From Akebia trifoliata (lineage: Eukaryota; Streptophyta; Magnoliopsida; Ranunculales; Lardizabalaceae), in contig CM030711.1 in NCBI GenBank assembly GCA_017979445.1, positions 16,136,922 to 16,200,921 of the forward strand: 64,000 bases of DNA, given 5' to 3'. The translations under genes and the position numbers were made by a program. Shown in pieces: positions 45,491 through 56,973 of this stretch. Positions within the stretch are counted from its first letter, which is position 1. Each line of letters begins with the position of its first letter. Below the pieces are notes generated by a model that ran no database searches, was not told the DNA's origin, and saw nothing but the letters and a program-made list of their open reading frames with translations.

Positions 45491-46741
45491 ATGCTTCAAA
45501 ATCACCCATCCCAAATTCTTCCATCACCAGCCAGATTAGGTCTAACAAACCCTAATTCACCATCTCTTTCAAACCCTAACACTCCAAAACTCTCATCCCA
45601 AAACCCACAACTCCACTACCAAAATCCACAACAACAACAACAACAACAACAACAGCAGACTCCATTAACTACCACAACTACCTCCTCAACTCTCCTCTCT
45701 CTCCTCCCACCTCTCTCCCGAGCTCAATCTCTCCTTTTCCAGATGTCCTCCCTCGCTTCTAAGCTCTTCGAAGTGTCCCCTAACCGATCACTATGGCTCG
45801 CTTCGTTCCGAGGCTCACTCCCGACCTTCCTCTCTTCCCAAACCCAAACCCTAAATTCAACTCCTCTTGATTCATCTCCTTCATCCTCCAAAGAAATCCT
45901 CACCCTTTTCATCTCTCTCCAAACCCAACTCTTTGAAGCTGTCGCAGAACTCCAAGAAATACTTGACCTCCAAGATGCCAAACAAAAAATTGCCCGCGAT
46001 GTCCGCTCCAAAGACTCCGCTATCCTCGCTTTCACTAACAAGCTCAAAGAAGCTGAACACGTTCTCGACGTCCTAGTCGATGATTACTCCGAATATCATC
46101 CCTCCAAGCGATCCAAATCAGAAGGTACCATCGATATTGGAACTTCGTTAAATTTATCGGATATTTTATCATATGCACACCGGATAAGTTACACAACGTT
46201 CGCCCCACCTGAATTCGGTGCTGGGCAGGCTCCGCTTCGTGGGGCTCTCCCACCCGCCCCACAAGAAGAGCAAATGCGGGCTTCACAGCTATATACTATG
46301 GCTGATCTTGATGTTGGGTTACCTAAGACGGTCGAAAGCAATGAGAAGACTGTCGAGACGTTGCTTGAGGTTCCTGCATCACAACCATCAGACACTAATC
46401 CGCTTGTCGACTTAGCGGCTATTCAGGGGCTAATTCCCCCGAGCCTCATGGTTCCTTCGGGTTGGAGACCAGGAATGGCGGTGGAATTGCCGAGCGATTT
46501 ACCAATTATGCCACCACCTGGATGGAAGCCTGGAGACCCGGTGCCGTTACCCCCATTGGATGGTCTTGTTCCCAGTAAGGCTGAGGAGCAACAACCACGA
46601 CCGAGTGTTCAAATGCCACCCAAGGCGGCTGAGCCAATACAGGTTCGATTTGTTCAACTTGATATTAACCCGGATCAGGATGATTATAGTAGCGATTATA
46701 GTAGTGATGTGGGAAGCTCTGAAGAGGAAGGTGAAGATTGA
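45491..46741 (+). CDS. MED4: Mediator complex subunit 4
   Basis: A single exon encodes 416 aa, close to the roughly 426 aa of Arabidopsis MED4. The start MLQNHPSQILPSPARLGLTN leads into a Ser/Pro/Asn-rich N-terminus with a poly-Gln run (codons almost all CAA). The Med4 helical domain follows (SLASKLFEVSPNRSLWLASF, LQEILDLQDAKQKIARDVRS, KDSAILAFTNKLKEAEHVLD). Next is the plant-conserved NLSDILSYAHRISYTTFAPP with PEFGAGQAPLRGALPPAPQ, then PSGWRPGMAVELPSDLP and PPPGWKPGDPVPLPPLDG, and an acidic tail rich in Asp/Ser/Glu. MED4 is a middle-module subunit that bridges transcription factors and RNA polymerase II in the nucleus. There is no frameshift or internal stop. Its 3' UTR is the start of a segment repeated downstream at 49551. 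Confidence 0.96.
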   Translation: MLQNHPSQILPSPARLGLTNPNSPSLSNPNTPKLSSQNPQLHYQNPQQQQQQQQQQTPLTTTTTSSTLLSLLPPLSRAQSLLFQMSSLASKLFEVSPNRSLWLASFRGSLPTFLSSQTQTLNSTPLDSSPSSSKEILTLFISLQTQLFEAVAELQEILDLQDAKQKIARDVRSKDSAILAFTNKLKEAEHVLDVLVDDYSEYHPSKRSKSEGTIDIGTSLNLSDILSYAHRISYTTFAPPEFGAGQAPLRGALPPAPQEEQMRASQLYTMADLDVGLPKTVESNEKTVETLLEVPASQPSDTNPLVDLAAIQGLIPPSLMVPSGWRPGMAVELPSDLPIMPPPGWKPGDPVPLPPLDGLVPSKAEEQQPRPSVQMPPKAAEPIQVRFVQLDINPDQDDYSSDYSSDVGSSEEEGED

Positions 46742-46837
46742 AAAATCGCTTATGTCGAGGTGTTTTCTATGCTTTTTATTTGTTCAGGAGTGTTTTTTCT
46801 CTGTATTCCAGTGCATATTGTAGTTTTGCCAAGAAGT

Positions 46838-47990
46838 TTAGTAGTTTGGAAATTTAGTTAATTATGAACCCCTTTTTTCATTTTTGTACATAATTTGTAT
46901 TGGAATACCAATGTTAGCAAAGCTTTGAATGTTTTTGAAACTGATAGAGTATGCAATAGAGAAACCAATTTGGTGTCTTTTTGGACTTGGTTCCTCACTT
47001 AGTTTAGTAGTTATACCCATGGTTTAAAATATCGGAATGTATTGGTTTGTATCGAATGTATAGGCCGATACCATATCAGTTTTTTCATTAACCGAAACAT
47101 TCAATTGATACGATATTTTAAACCATGGTTAATCCCCCAACAAGTACTTTATTTTGTAACTTAGTCAACACCTCATGAGAATATTGACTCCAAATATTGG
47201 GGATAAGGCTGATGATCATGATTAAAGTGACATCAGAATTACCGTTTGTGTGGAAATATAACAATCTAAAGTTGCCTGCATATTTTAAAACAGGCTTAAT
47301 AGGCATGCCTATCCATATTACAGGCCAATGTAAAATGGAATGTTTAGGGGGAAATGTGTATTTTACAGTCTAAGATGCATTTTGAGTAGTATAATATAAT
47401 TCACTACATGGCAGGAACCCTCTGCTGTGACAAACATTGAAGGGTGTTTGTTGCATAAATGTCTGATACCATATTTATTTATGTTTAATAGATTCCTACA
47501 TAGTTCTATAGATTTATACCCATAAATTTATAGTGACTATTCAATCCAGCTGATCCAATGACACCCATTGCAGCTTGGATGCACAACATGTAATTTTATG
47601 AGGTATAGAAGATGTCAAGCATTAAGGGTGTGACATACATCCTACTCAGCTTAATTGCTTCAAGAAGTGATCATCAACATTCTTGGGTTACTATTCTTTT
47701 AGCATAAGGTCTTTTATGAGTTTAAGATTGTATTTTGTGTAATTGGGACCGTATGTGTTCAGTTCAAGGCTAGTTTAAACTTTTTTGCTTGTACCGACAG
47801 ATCTTCTCCACTTCCTTTCTCCTTCCATGAATAAATTTGTACTTATCCAAAAAAAAAAAAAAGAAATCAAATCAAATAAACAATCAAACATGTCAACATA
47901 GTGAAACGGCTGCTCCATGCTACCTCCGCCTCTTAACAGAAATGTGTATCCAAGAAATGTAGGAACTAAGAGTTTACTTCAACTGAATTT
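46838..47990. repeat. Segmental repeat, copy 1 (begins in the MED4 3' UTR)
   Basis: This ~1.15-kb stretch recurs in direct orientation at 49551-50717, with most positions identical. It starts near TTTAGTTAATTATGAACCCC about 100 nt past the MED4 stop and ends near AACAGAAATGTGTATCCAAG. Near its end (47800-47860) is CCATGAATAAATTTGTACTT and an A-run, a LINE-like 3' tail. It holds no ORF. Confidence 0.88.
47019..47128. mobile_element. Small palindromic MITE inside the segmental repeat
   Basis: Ends CCATGGTTTAAAATATCG and CGATATTTTAAACCATGG are perfect complements around a ~75-bp centre. A diverged partner at about 49732-49841 (GTGGTTTAAAATATAGG against ATGATATTTTAAACCATGG) lies in the second repeat copy. 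The insertion therefore preceded the duplication. Confidence 0.75.
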
Positions 47991-48837
47991 GTCCCCACAT
48001 CGATCACAATTGTTCCTGAGTAGCAATAGGTGAGACCATCACTAGATCTCCGTAACTATGTAACCGACTAAATAGTCAACTATTTGTGGCATTGAGTGTT
48101 TTTTTTTTTCACGGCTTTCTTTTGTTATGGGTTATCACACGATAAGGATGGCCATTGATGGAAGTCCTAGGTAGTTCTCTAATGCATCAATGTGAGTATT
48201 TGTTTTCTCATTGAACCTAGGTAATGGGATGTCTCAGTTTTTATTGTAGGCCTTAGCCCCATCTCCCTGGCTGTAACTGTATGCAAGCTCTTTAAGAACC
48301 CCTTTATCATACTTATAGGACCCAGACTTTGAATCGGGATTGTTGAGATCTGCTTTGCTCCTTTTTGTTGATTTTAGTGAAAAAAAAAATATAATACAAT
48401 TATGTGTTCTTCGAAATAAAGAAGGGGGTTTTATTTTTCTTTTGAAAAAATCAACTTTTTATTGATTATATTTCTTGTGAGTTTCGATGATCAGATCTAC
48501 AGTGGTGGTCCTATGAATTATTGTTTGATTTGATTGCTTGAACACCTGTTTGAATTCTAGGTTATTTTTCTAATTAGAGTTGTGGGTGGTGGTGTTTATT
48601 TGATTTTGGTCTATGTTGCTCAATTTCATTGCTTTGATCCATGGATGAATTATATTCTCTTTAGACTTATTCGATATTTATTTGTGTTTTAGGCAGGTTT
48701 TTTTACTTCTCTTTTTCTTTCTATTGTGTGTTAAAGGTGAATACTTTGCTTTCTTTAAAGAAATTTGTGTACTGAGTTCTATTTTTGAAAAGTTTTCCAA
48801 TTGCCTCACTATGTTGTACTACTATCTGTAACTTATT
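47991..48837. other. Spacer between the two segmental repeats, nothing recognised
   Basis: AT-rich DNA with no supported gene or element. Short open frames here look random. Confidence 0.4.
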
Positions 48838-49059
48838 TGATAATCTAATTTATCAGGTATTCGATAATCTAATTTATAAATTTATAAATATTTTTTTTTA
48901 TATAAATGGAATCGAATGTTATTGGGTATTCTATAATCTAATTTATAATATTTTTTATATAAATTGAATTGAATGTTATCGGGTATTCGATAATCTAATT
49001 TATAAATTTATAATTTTTTTTATTATAAATCGAATCGAATGTTATCGAGTATTTGATAA

Positions 49060-49097
<38 letters not shown>
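48838..49097. repeat. AT-rich tandem repeat ending in a TA microsatellite
   Basis: The phrase GATAATCTAATTTATAAATT with GAATCGAATGTTATCGGGTA recurs four times with a spacing of roughly 60-70 bp. It runs into a (TA)n stretch at about 49062-49096. It is non-coding and likely to vary in length between individuals. Confidence 0.75.
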
Positions 49098-49099
<2 letters not shown>

Positions 49100-49139
49100 T
49101 ATAAATTGAATGTCTTATGTATATATGATGTAATGTGAA

Positions 49140-49440
49140 TTGCATACTATGTAGGTATTTTGTTATCAGGAAAATTTCATATGTCCATTTTTAATAGGAA
49201 ATGCTGTCGAAATTTCTATAGAATTATAAATTTTTTTTAGAATTATAAACATTTTAAAATAAAAATAATTATTTTTTTAATTTTTATATAATTTTAATAT
49301 ATTTATATATATTTAATGTAATTATATATTTATAGGGGTATTTTGGTAATTTTTGATGCATTTGGGGTGCACTATCAACCTGAAGGGTATTTTGCTCATT
49401 TTACCCTAAAACAATAGATTCTAGAAGCTGTATCAAACAA
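49140..49440. repeat. Dispersed repeat, copy 1
   Basis: The text from GTAGGTATTTTGTTATCAGG through TTCATATGTCCATTTTTAAT to GGGGTATTTTGGTAATTTTT matches about 52165-52400 (CATATGTCCATTTTTACGAG and GGTATTCTGGTCATTTTA), although diverged. Both are followed by segments on the theme of TTTTACAAAGTACTATCAAA. This is probably a degraded non-autonomous transposon. Its ends are not resolved. Confidence 0.5.
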
Positions 49441-49550
49441 TAATTACCAGATTTTGGTAAACAGCACAACACTTTTACAAAGTACTATCAAACAAGCTTT
49501 CCAGTGTTTCAGATTCTGACAGTAGATTCAGGTAGCTGAATCAATCGGAG

Positions 49551-50717
49551 CCTTAGTAGTTTAGTAATTTAGTTAATTATGAACCCCTTTTTTCATTTTT
49601 GTACATAATTTGTATTGGAACACCAATGTTAGCAAAGCTTTGAAAGTTTTTGAAACCGATAGTGTGCAATAGAGAAACCAATGTGGTGTCTTTTTGGACT
49701 TGGTTCCTCACTTAGTGTAGTAGTTATACCTGTGGTTTAAAATATAGGAATGTATTGGTTTGTATCGAATGTATAGGCTGATACCATATCGGTTTTTTTT
49801 ATTAACCGAAACATTCAATCGTTATGATATTTTAAACCATGGTTAATCCCCCAACAAGTACTTTATTTTGTAACTTAGTCAACACCTCATGAGAATATAG
49901 ACTCCAAATATTGGGGATAAGGCTGTTGATGATTATTAAAGTGACATCAGAATTACCGTTTGCATGGAAATATAACAATCTAAAGTTTCCTTGCATATTT
50001 TAAAACAGGCTTAATAGGCATGCCTATCCATATTACAGGCCAATGTAAAATGGAATGTTTAGGGGGAAATGTGTATTTTACAATCCAAGATGCATTTTGA
50101 GTAGTATAATATAATTCACTGCATGGCAGGAACCCTCTGCATTGACAAACATTAAAGGGTGTTTGTTGCATAAATGTCAGATACCATATTTATTTATGTT
50201 TAATAGATGCCTACATAGTTCTATAGATTTATACCCATAAATTTATAGTGACTGTTCAATCCAGCTGATCCAATGACACCCATTGCAGTTTGGATGCACA
50301 ACACGTAATTTTATGAGGTATAGAAGATGTCAAGCATTAAGGGTGTGACATACATCCTACTCAGCTTAATTGCTTCGAGAAGCGATCATCAACATTCTTG
50401 GGTTACTATTCTTTTAGCATAAGGTCTTTTATGAGTTTAAGATTGTATTTTTTGTGCAATTGAGACCTTATGTGTTCGGTTCAAGGCTAGTTTAAACTTT
50501 TCTGCTTGTACCGACAGATCTTCTCCACTTCCTTTCTCTTTCCATGAATAATAAATTTGTACCTATCAAAAAAAAAAAAAAAAAATCAAATCAAAACAAA
50601 TAAACAATCAAATATGTCAACATAGTGAAATGGCTACTCTATGCTACCTCTGCCTCTTAACAGAAATATGTATCCAAGAAATCTAGCAACTTAGAGTTTA
50701 CCTCAACTGGATTTGAC
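49551..50717. repeat. Segmental repeat, copy 2
   Basis: Direct repeat of 46838-47990. It opens with TTTAGTAATTTAGTTAATTATG, which in copy 1 is MED4 3' UTR, but here no MED4 coding sequence precedes it. The duplication therefore took only the gene's tail. It ends at AACAGAAATATGTATCCAAG, followed shortly by unrelated sequence. Confidence 0.88.
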
Positions 50718-53309
50718 AAGGAATTACCCAACTCTTCCTCATTCAGGTCTGGTCTTCTTCAATTTTTCTTCCACTTGAAGTTTTAATTGTTGGTTGTGTG
50801 AAATTATAGTATGTGTTTTGCTGGTTTGAATGATTTTATTGGAATTTTGGTAGCTTATTAGCTTGGATCTAAACTTATGAACTCATGAGTTTGTTGATCC
50901 AACTATCAAGTTGCTAAACACAGTTCTGCAATCATAGGATAGACTTCCATCTTACTGATCTACTTTAATATTTTTGTCTGTCATTTTTATGTAAGAAACA
51001 AAAAAATTTATGAACATAACTAAAATATTATATTACTTGGGGTATAGATGTCGAGTATGTTTCCTAATCTGATTTTGTAGCTGTAAACCAACTTCATAAT
51101 GTTTATCGGCACCCACAATTTTATCTAATATTTGGATTCTTACTTCAAAGCATGTCACATACTTGTAGTTGGATGGCTCTGTTGAACCAGAAAAAGCGTT
51201 TTGAAATTGTAAAATCTTTCAATTCAAACCTAAAATATGCATTCGTCATTTTTATAACCTACGAACTAAGTAAAAGTTGGGGTGCCAATAGAACCTCTCT
51301 CATTTGTTTTTTATAGCTAGATTGCTATTTTTTGGGTTTAGGATTTTGTATGAGCCTAATCATAATTGTAAACAAGTACTGAAATTATTTCAAAGGGTGT
51401 TACATGTTTTGTAATGTTGAGATTATAATTTTAGCTAAAATCTTGTAATGTTGTAAGTGTGTGTTTTAATCCTTAATTAGGGTGTGATAAATAATTTAAG
51501 AATATTGGAGTGTAATAAGCAAAAAATTTGGGGTGTCGATAGCAGCTCTCGAAAGAAAGATTTTATCTTTTCTACACTAACATTTTGTTAAGTAGATGAA
51601 GTTATCGTTTGTAAAGTTCTAATTTTTGTTGTGTGAAATTATAGACAATGTTCTTTGTTGCTTTTATGGTGTTATCTGAATTTTGATATTTTGGTAGTTT
51701 GGGTCTTAAAAGATTTTATCTTTTCTTTGCTAATATTTTGTCCAATAAATGAAGTTAAAGTTTGTGAAGTTCTAATGGTTGGTTGTGTGAAGCTAACGAC
51801 ATTATTCTTTGTTGTTTTTTATGATTTTATGGGAATTTTAATAGTATGTTAGTTTGGATCTTAAGATTGTTTGAATAAATCTCTAATGTGCATTTGTTCA
51901 TGACCTCTTGAAGGGAGAAGTTATAGTTTTTCCTCGTATAATATAACTTGTTCTATGACCACATATTGTTCAATCTAATATAGTGGAAGTTTCAGTTGGT
52001 TTGGTGATTTAAATTACATCTTTTGTTTCAGAGGGATGATGGGTGTTTCCACATATGTGGAGGGGTATTTTAAGAAAGTATTTACGTTAGCTTATAAGAA
52101 ACTAAAAGTAAATTATAGGTAGTTGTTACAGTTTATAAAAATGAATTTTTCTTGTAAAAGGGTTGTGTATGCAGGTATTTTCTTTATCAAGAAAATATCA
52201 TATGTCCATTTTTACGAGGAAATATTGTCGAAATTTCAATAAAATTAGAAAATTTACTTAAATTAAAAATAATTATTTTTATAATTTTTTAATATAAATT
52301 TATTATACATATTTAGTGTACTTATATATTTATTAAGGTATTCTAATCATTTTTTGTACATTATTAACATTAAGGGTATTCTGGTCATTTTATCAGAATC
52401 CAACAATAAAAAGTTGTCAAACAAACATCAATTTCTGGTTTATGTGCTTTTGTAACGAATAAGATTTTGTTGGATGTGGCTTTTTAGGTTCTGGGTTTCT
52501 GCTTCTTTCAGAAGTCAACTTCTGGAGTTAGAGCTGGTTTCTGTAAATAATAGACCCAAAGACGTTAACAATTTAATTTATTTTTGTCAATTTAAAAAAA
52601 ATATATATTATGTTTTGTGAATATTAAAATATTTAACTCTTTTTTAAATACCTATTTTAAATAGTTATTTAATTTTTCAAATAATTATATGATAATTCAT
52701 GTGCAAGTCGGTTTAAGGTTGAAGGTAATTGCCATTAGGGTATGGAAATTGATTTTTAGAATCCATAAATTCATTTGGCTATATTGATATTAGATATTGA
52801 TTGCGCAATCATCTTTTGTTAACTATGGTTTTAGTGTTTTTCTTATTTTGTTTACTCAAATGACCCTGATTATATTATATTAAGGTGGGGGCGTTTTTGA
52901 AATCTAAATTTCTGGTGTCAAACCACTTTCTACTCTGCCTTCTCTCGTTACAATAGTAAAGATATTTAAGCTTAAAATGTCATTTTAACGGGGAAGAGAA
53001 GGAAAGGAAATAGATGGGGCTTGCCTTGTTACTGTTATTTTTAGTTTATTTTTTATTGAAATTGTAGGAGAATCAATTTTGTAATCTTAATGAAGTGTTC
53101 AAACGTTTTGATAATTGGAAAGTGGCATTATAATAGTAATAAATAAAATAAAATTACTTAATACACCCTAATATAGGATATTTTTTTATTAAACTCCCGC
53201 TAAACTTTATGGAGGAATTAGTCACTTTTAAATAAAAATATGGTGAATTAGTTTTGCAAAGGGTTATTGAGCCAAAATTTGAAAGGCATATCTCTAAGTA
53301 GGGAAGTAA
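50718..53309. other. AT-rich intergenic DNA with two dispersed repeats
   Basis: No gene is supported. It contains the partners of repeats at 44555 (here about 51318-51550) and 49140 (here about 52165-52560). Two short segments are also repeated within it (GAAGTTCTAATGGTTGGTTG-like text at 50780, 51610 and 51770, with TTTATCTTTTCT preceding). The rest shows no structure I can name. Confidence 0.45.
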
Positions 53310-53545
53310 ATTTTTTTTTTTTTTTTGATAATCGGGTATCCTTGTAGACAGTGGATGGGTATCCTTGTAGACAGTGGATGGTATCTGAGTTTTTGCAAAG
53401 TCCATAGACCATGGTCTTGTGCAAGGACTAGTCTTAGGGCACATGCGATGCCCACACCAAGTAAGTGAAGGAGTGCCCTCTCGGGTGGCCCCTAAGGAAT
53501 TAATGATCATAGTGAGTATCGGACTCACGACCTACGGGTATTGAC
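53310..53545 (-). mobile_element. tRNA-derived SINE, inverted copy
   Basis: The reverse complement matches the SINE at 5345-5610 through TTAATTCCTTAGGGGCCACC, ACTTACTTGGTGTGGGC and AAGACTAGTCCTTGCACAAG, and ends in a poly-A tail (the T-run at 53311-53327). Near its 3' end the segment CCACTGTCTACAAGGATACC is present twice in tandem, which the 5.3-kb copy lacks. Confidence 0.72.
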
Positions 53546-53633
53546 AAGTAGAGAAGTATAAAGATCAACTCCATGTAAACCTTTTTGGAATTTGCAAGTA
53601 ATTCCCAATTGGTTGCTCTTTTATTGATGAGTC

Positions 53634-53838
53634 GTGATTTTCTAACGCCCCTTCTAACATACGCCCCCCTACGCTTCTTGATGTGGCATGGGCTAAAACC
53701 ACATATAATTCCTTGGGATACACAATTGCACATCTTCGTAATATATGTGCAATTGTGTATCCTGAGGAAAAAGATCTATGGTTCTGGCATATGCCATGTC
53801 AAGGGGTGTATGTTAGAGAGGGATGTTGAAAAATCATA
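53634..53838. mobile_element. Foldback MITE with a perfect central hairpin
   Basis: The outer arms GATTTTCTAACGCCCC with TTCTAACATACG and, inverted, TGTATGTTAGAGAGGGATGT with GAAAAATC pair imperfectly. The centre GGATACACAATTGCACAT pairs perfectly with ATGTGCAATTGTGTATCC (about 53719-53762). No target duplication was fixed. Confidence 0.68.
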
Positions 53839-53937
53839 ATTCTTTATTTATGTCTGTTTTTTTTTCAAAACTCGGACTTTTAGAATTTAAGGTCTAGATT
53901 ATATATTTTTATATAGTCGTTATTTTCTAACTAAATT

Positions 53938-54090
53938 TTTTCCACTCAGTTTGTATTTGGTTACATGGCAAGGGCACAAAATCATAGATCATTTTCTTTG
54001 GGATACACAAGGAAAATGATCAATGATTTTGTACCTATGCCACATCAGCCGAGTGCAGACCAAATGAACATTTCCGAGTCAAAAAATCAT
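53938..54090. mobile_element. Second foldback MITE, adjacent
   Basis: Arms GGCACAAAATCATAGATCAT with TTTC and GAAAATGATCAATGATTTTG with TACC are complementary around TTTGGGATACACAA. The outer parts CACTCAGTTTGTATTTGGTT and, inverted, CGAGTGCAGACCAAATGAAC also pair. It shares the loop word GGGATACACAA with its neighbour at 53634, so the two are related. Confidence 0.66.
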
Positions 54091-54095
54091 TAGCG

Positions 54096-54290
54096 TTTTG
54101 TGAACTCAACAAAGTTCACTATTGTTCCTCAAAGCTAGAGCCTCTTTGGTGAACTCTAATGACTTTTTAGTAAAGGAATCTCTCTATTTCGATGGTATAA
54201 AATATTGGGAGTAAAGAATTTAGAAGATTATCTTTCAAGGGTTTATTAGAGAAATTATAGGTGAGGGTATTTATGTCTAACAACATAAGT
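54096..54290. mobile_element. Fragment of the foldback element seen at 36868
   Basis: Inverted relative to the left arm at 36870-37060: the words GTTCACTATTGTTCCTCAAA, CCTCTTTGGTGAACTC and TTTATTAGAGAAATTATAGG are shared with it, or with the right arm at 38336-38390. Only one arm is present. Confidence 0.65.
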
Positions 54291-54489
54291 TATTATAGCA
54301 AAAAGCCCTATTTTGAATATTAAAAAAAAAAAGTGGCCCTTTTGAGATGTAATCCATTTTTTAGGTTTTTGAATTAATCTTTTGTTAGTGTCGAGATAAT
54401 GAAATTCTTTTGTGAGATGCTGTCAAACGATAATTAATTATAAGCTATAGGACAGATATTGTCAAGTCCTTCCTGCACAACGTCACCAT

Positions 54490-55493
54490 TAGGGGTGTCA
54501 ATGGGTACCAGATTTCCCAATGTACCCGACACTGATTAATCGGTTTTGGGTCACTATGAGAGACCCGATTAATTTTTGGGTCGATTATGGGTAGTAATTT
54601 TAACGATCCATTAAGAATTGAGTCTACATCAGGTACTCATTGGGTAAATGGGTAAATAAAGTCTTTTAAAAAAAAAAATTATTTAAGAGGATGCTTATAT
54701 TAATTATTCAGTAGTATAATTAATAATAATAAATATTTCAATAATTAATATCTTCTCAAACAAATAACTTAATTATCAATTCTCAATCCTTTCTATTTTA
54801 TAAACCTTATCCATATTCCTTTCTCTCCTTCTCAAGTTTCAACTTCAAAGAACATAACTGCATTCATATACTTACAAGTTAGGTTTTTCTCATATTCTTT
54901 TTTAAGATTAGAACACGCCATTCAAAGTTCAAATAATACAAACAAATAGAAGTTTGATTAGTCTTACTAAGTTCGTAAGGATTTCACCCTTTCTAAGGGT
55001 CCTTGGTCTCATCTTGTGATACAAAAAAAAACATGATTTGATGATTTATGATTGTAGAAGATAAAATTCTATGCACTTTGAAAAAAAAAAAACATTCAAA
55101 TAAAATTAATTTTCACTGTTGAATTTTTAAAATATTAGGTGGAAGTTTGGTAGCCATCCATTCTCAAAACCTAGGATCAAACCTAAAATATATTATTTTT
55201 TATTTTTTTATACTAGTTTTTAAATGAAATTTAGAGGACTGTGGTGTTGGATTGCTAATGTGGTAATCCATTTGAGCAAAATGACCTTTAGATATTAAGT
55301 TATATTAAAAAAAAAAAAAATTAGATTAACGGATACGCATCCCAATGGGTATCGGGTATTTGTTAGGTCAATTCTGGTTCTAAGGGTCTCATACACGAAA
55401 CCAAAATCCATTGATATCGAAATCGATATTCAAGTTCAGATCCGATTTTGGATATACATGAAATCGACTCAAACCAGACCATTGACGCACCTA
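54490..55493. mobile_element. hAT-like non-autonomous element, about 1.0 kb
   Basis: It starts TAGGGGTGTCAATGG and ends CCATTGACGCACCTA, which are hAT-type terminal inverted repeats with two mismatches. Flanking 8-mers are GTCACCAT (54482-54489) and GCTACCAT (55494-55501), a target duplication with two differences. The interior is AT-rich with no transposase. Confidence 0.8.
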
Positions 55494-55501
55494 GCTACCA
55501 T

Positions 55502-56973
55502 GCATTAGCCACAGATCAAGAGTAGGAGTGCCTATGGATGGGGTTTGGATCAGGCAACCCAACATGATCCTTTTATACTAATCATAGGGTAAGTAGTTAA
55601 ATGTATGCATGATTGTGTGGTACTTTATAGGGATAAAAATAAAAATAAAAATAAAATTGAGTCCGATTAATCTTATTAAGTCTCATGCACCGTCAAAAGA
55701 ACTTGAGATCGATAACAAATCTTGAGGTTTTTTTTTTTTTTTGACAGTGTATGAGACTTTGTAAAGTCTTTTTCCTCATTATGTTAAGTGAGGAAAGGGT
55801 TAGTGAATAAAATTCCAATGGATGTAGTGATAGTGATAGTGACAGTGACACCATAATCCACATTAGCAAATAGCCGTATTAAGAAAATTTAAAATATGAG
55901 CTTAACAATGGGAAATATTTTGTAATATTATATAATTGTAAAAAAATGGTTGAAGAAGGTGGAACAGTTCAAAGTTGAAACCATTGGACAAGTCCTAAGT
56001 ATTATTAAAATAACCAATTTATGAGGGCGAGTTGGAGAAATAAGACAACATGGCGAATGGTGTTGTGTTGTGTTGAGTTAGTTTGGTGGATAAGGTGAAG
56101 TTATCGGTCTTTTGACTTTGCAGGCATCCCTCCCTCCCTTGACACTATGTTTTGCTTAGATGTCAATTTCAAATATATTCATCCGTAGAAGGCAATCCAT
56201 TTTTGATTGTAAGTTTCTCCACTAATTTTTTTTTTTTACTGTAAAATTAAAAAAAAAAAAAATGAGATTGATTGAGTAGTACTGCATAGATCTAGTTAAT
56301 GATCGATCAATCGATCGAAACAATTTGATCATTAATTAATTTTTTATTGCCCAATTGTTAGGCAAGGTGGTTGGGTTACTGATACAAGAAACAAACATCA
56401 TCAACTGTGGTATTGGTATTTATACTTAATGAAAATTATTATTATTTATTTATAAAGTGAAGATGTGATTACTGCTGGCTGATCGATCCCTCCTAACAAT
56501 TATTAACATAGTGCCACTACCATAATAACACAACACCAGCTTGGTTAAATGACTAATTTACCCTTGATACTGGCACTTATAATTAGTAAAATAAAATACT
56601 AACTCCTTACTTGAGTTTACTTTATTAGTCAAACAGATTTACGATCCGTAGATGACGCGAAATGGTGTCACCATTATAATCAATATAAGATTAAGATTAA
56701 AAGAGATAGACAGAGATAGAGATAGAGAGAGACTTCCCACTACCACGCCTCTTTAATACGTTATTATTATTATTGGAATAATAAGGAGAGGAGAGGAGAG
56801 GAGACTATTACTTTGTTTGGAAGAAGGCCTATTTCATACCTTTAGTTTCACACCAACCCATGACCCACCACGCTCTCGCTGCCTATAAGTAAGTAATACT
56901 TCACCCTACTTGTTCAACAAAACATCATTCCACTTTAATTTCTCCCATCATCGTCCCTTAATAGTTTTCAATT
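55502..56973 (+). promoter_or_regulatory. Intergenic DNA and promoter of the germin-like gene
   Basis: No gene is supported from 55502 to the promoter. Purine-rich GAGA-type tracts lie at about 56700-56735 and 56785-56805. A TATAAGT at 56884-56890, about 85 nt before the ATG, is a likely TATA box, with transcription start expected near 56915. Confidence 0.6.
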
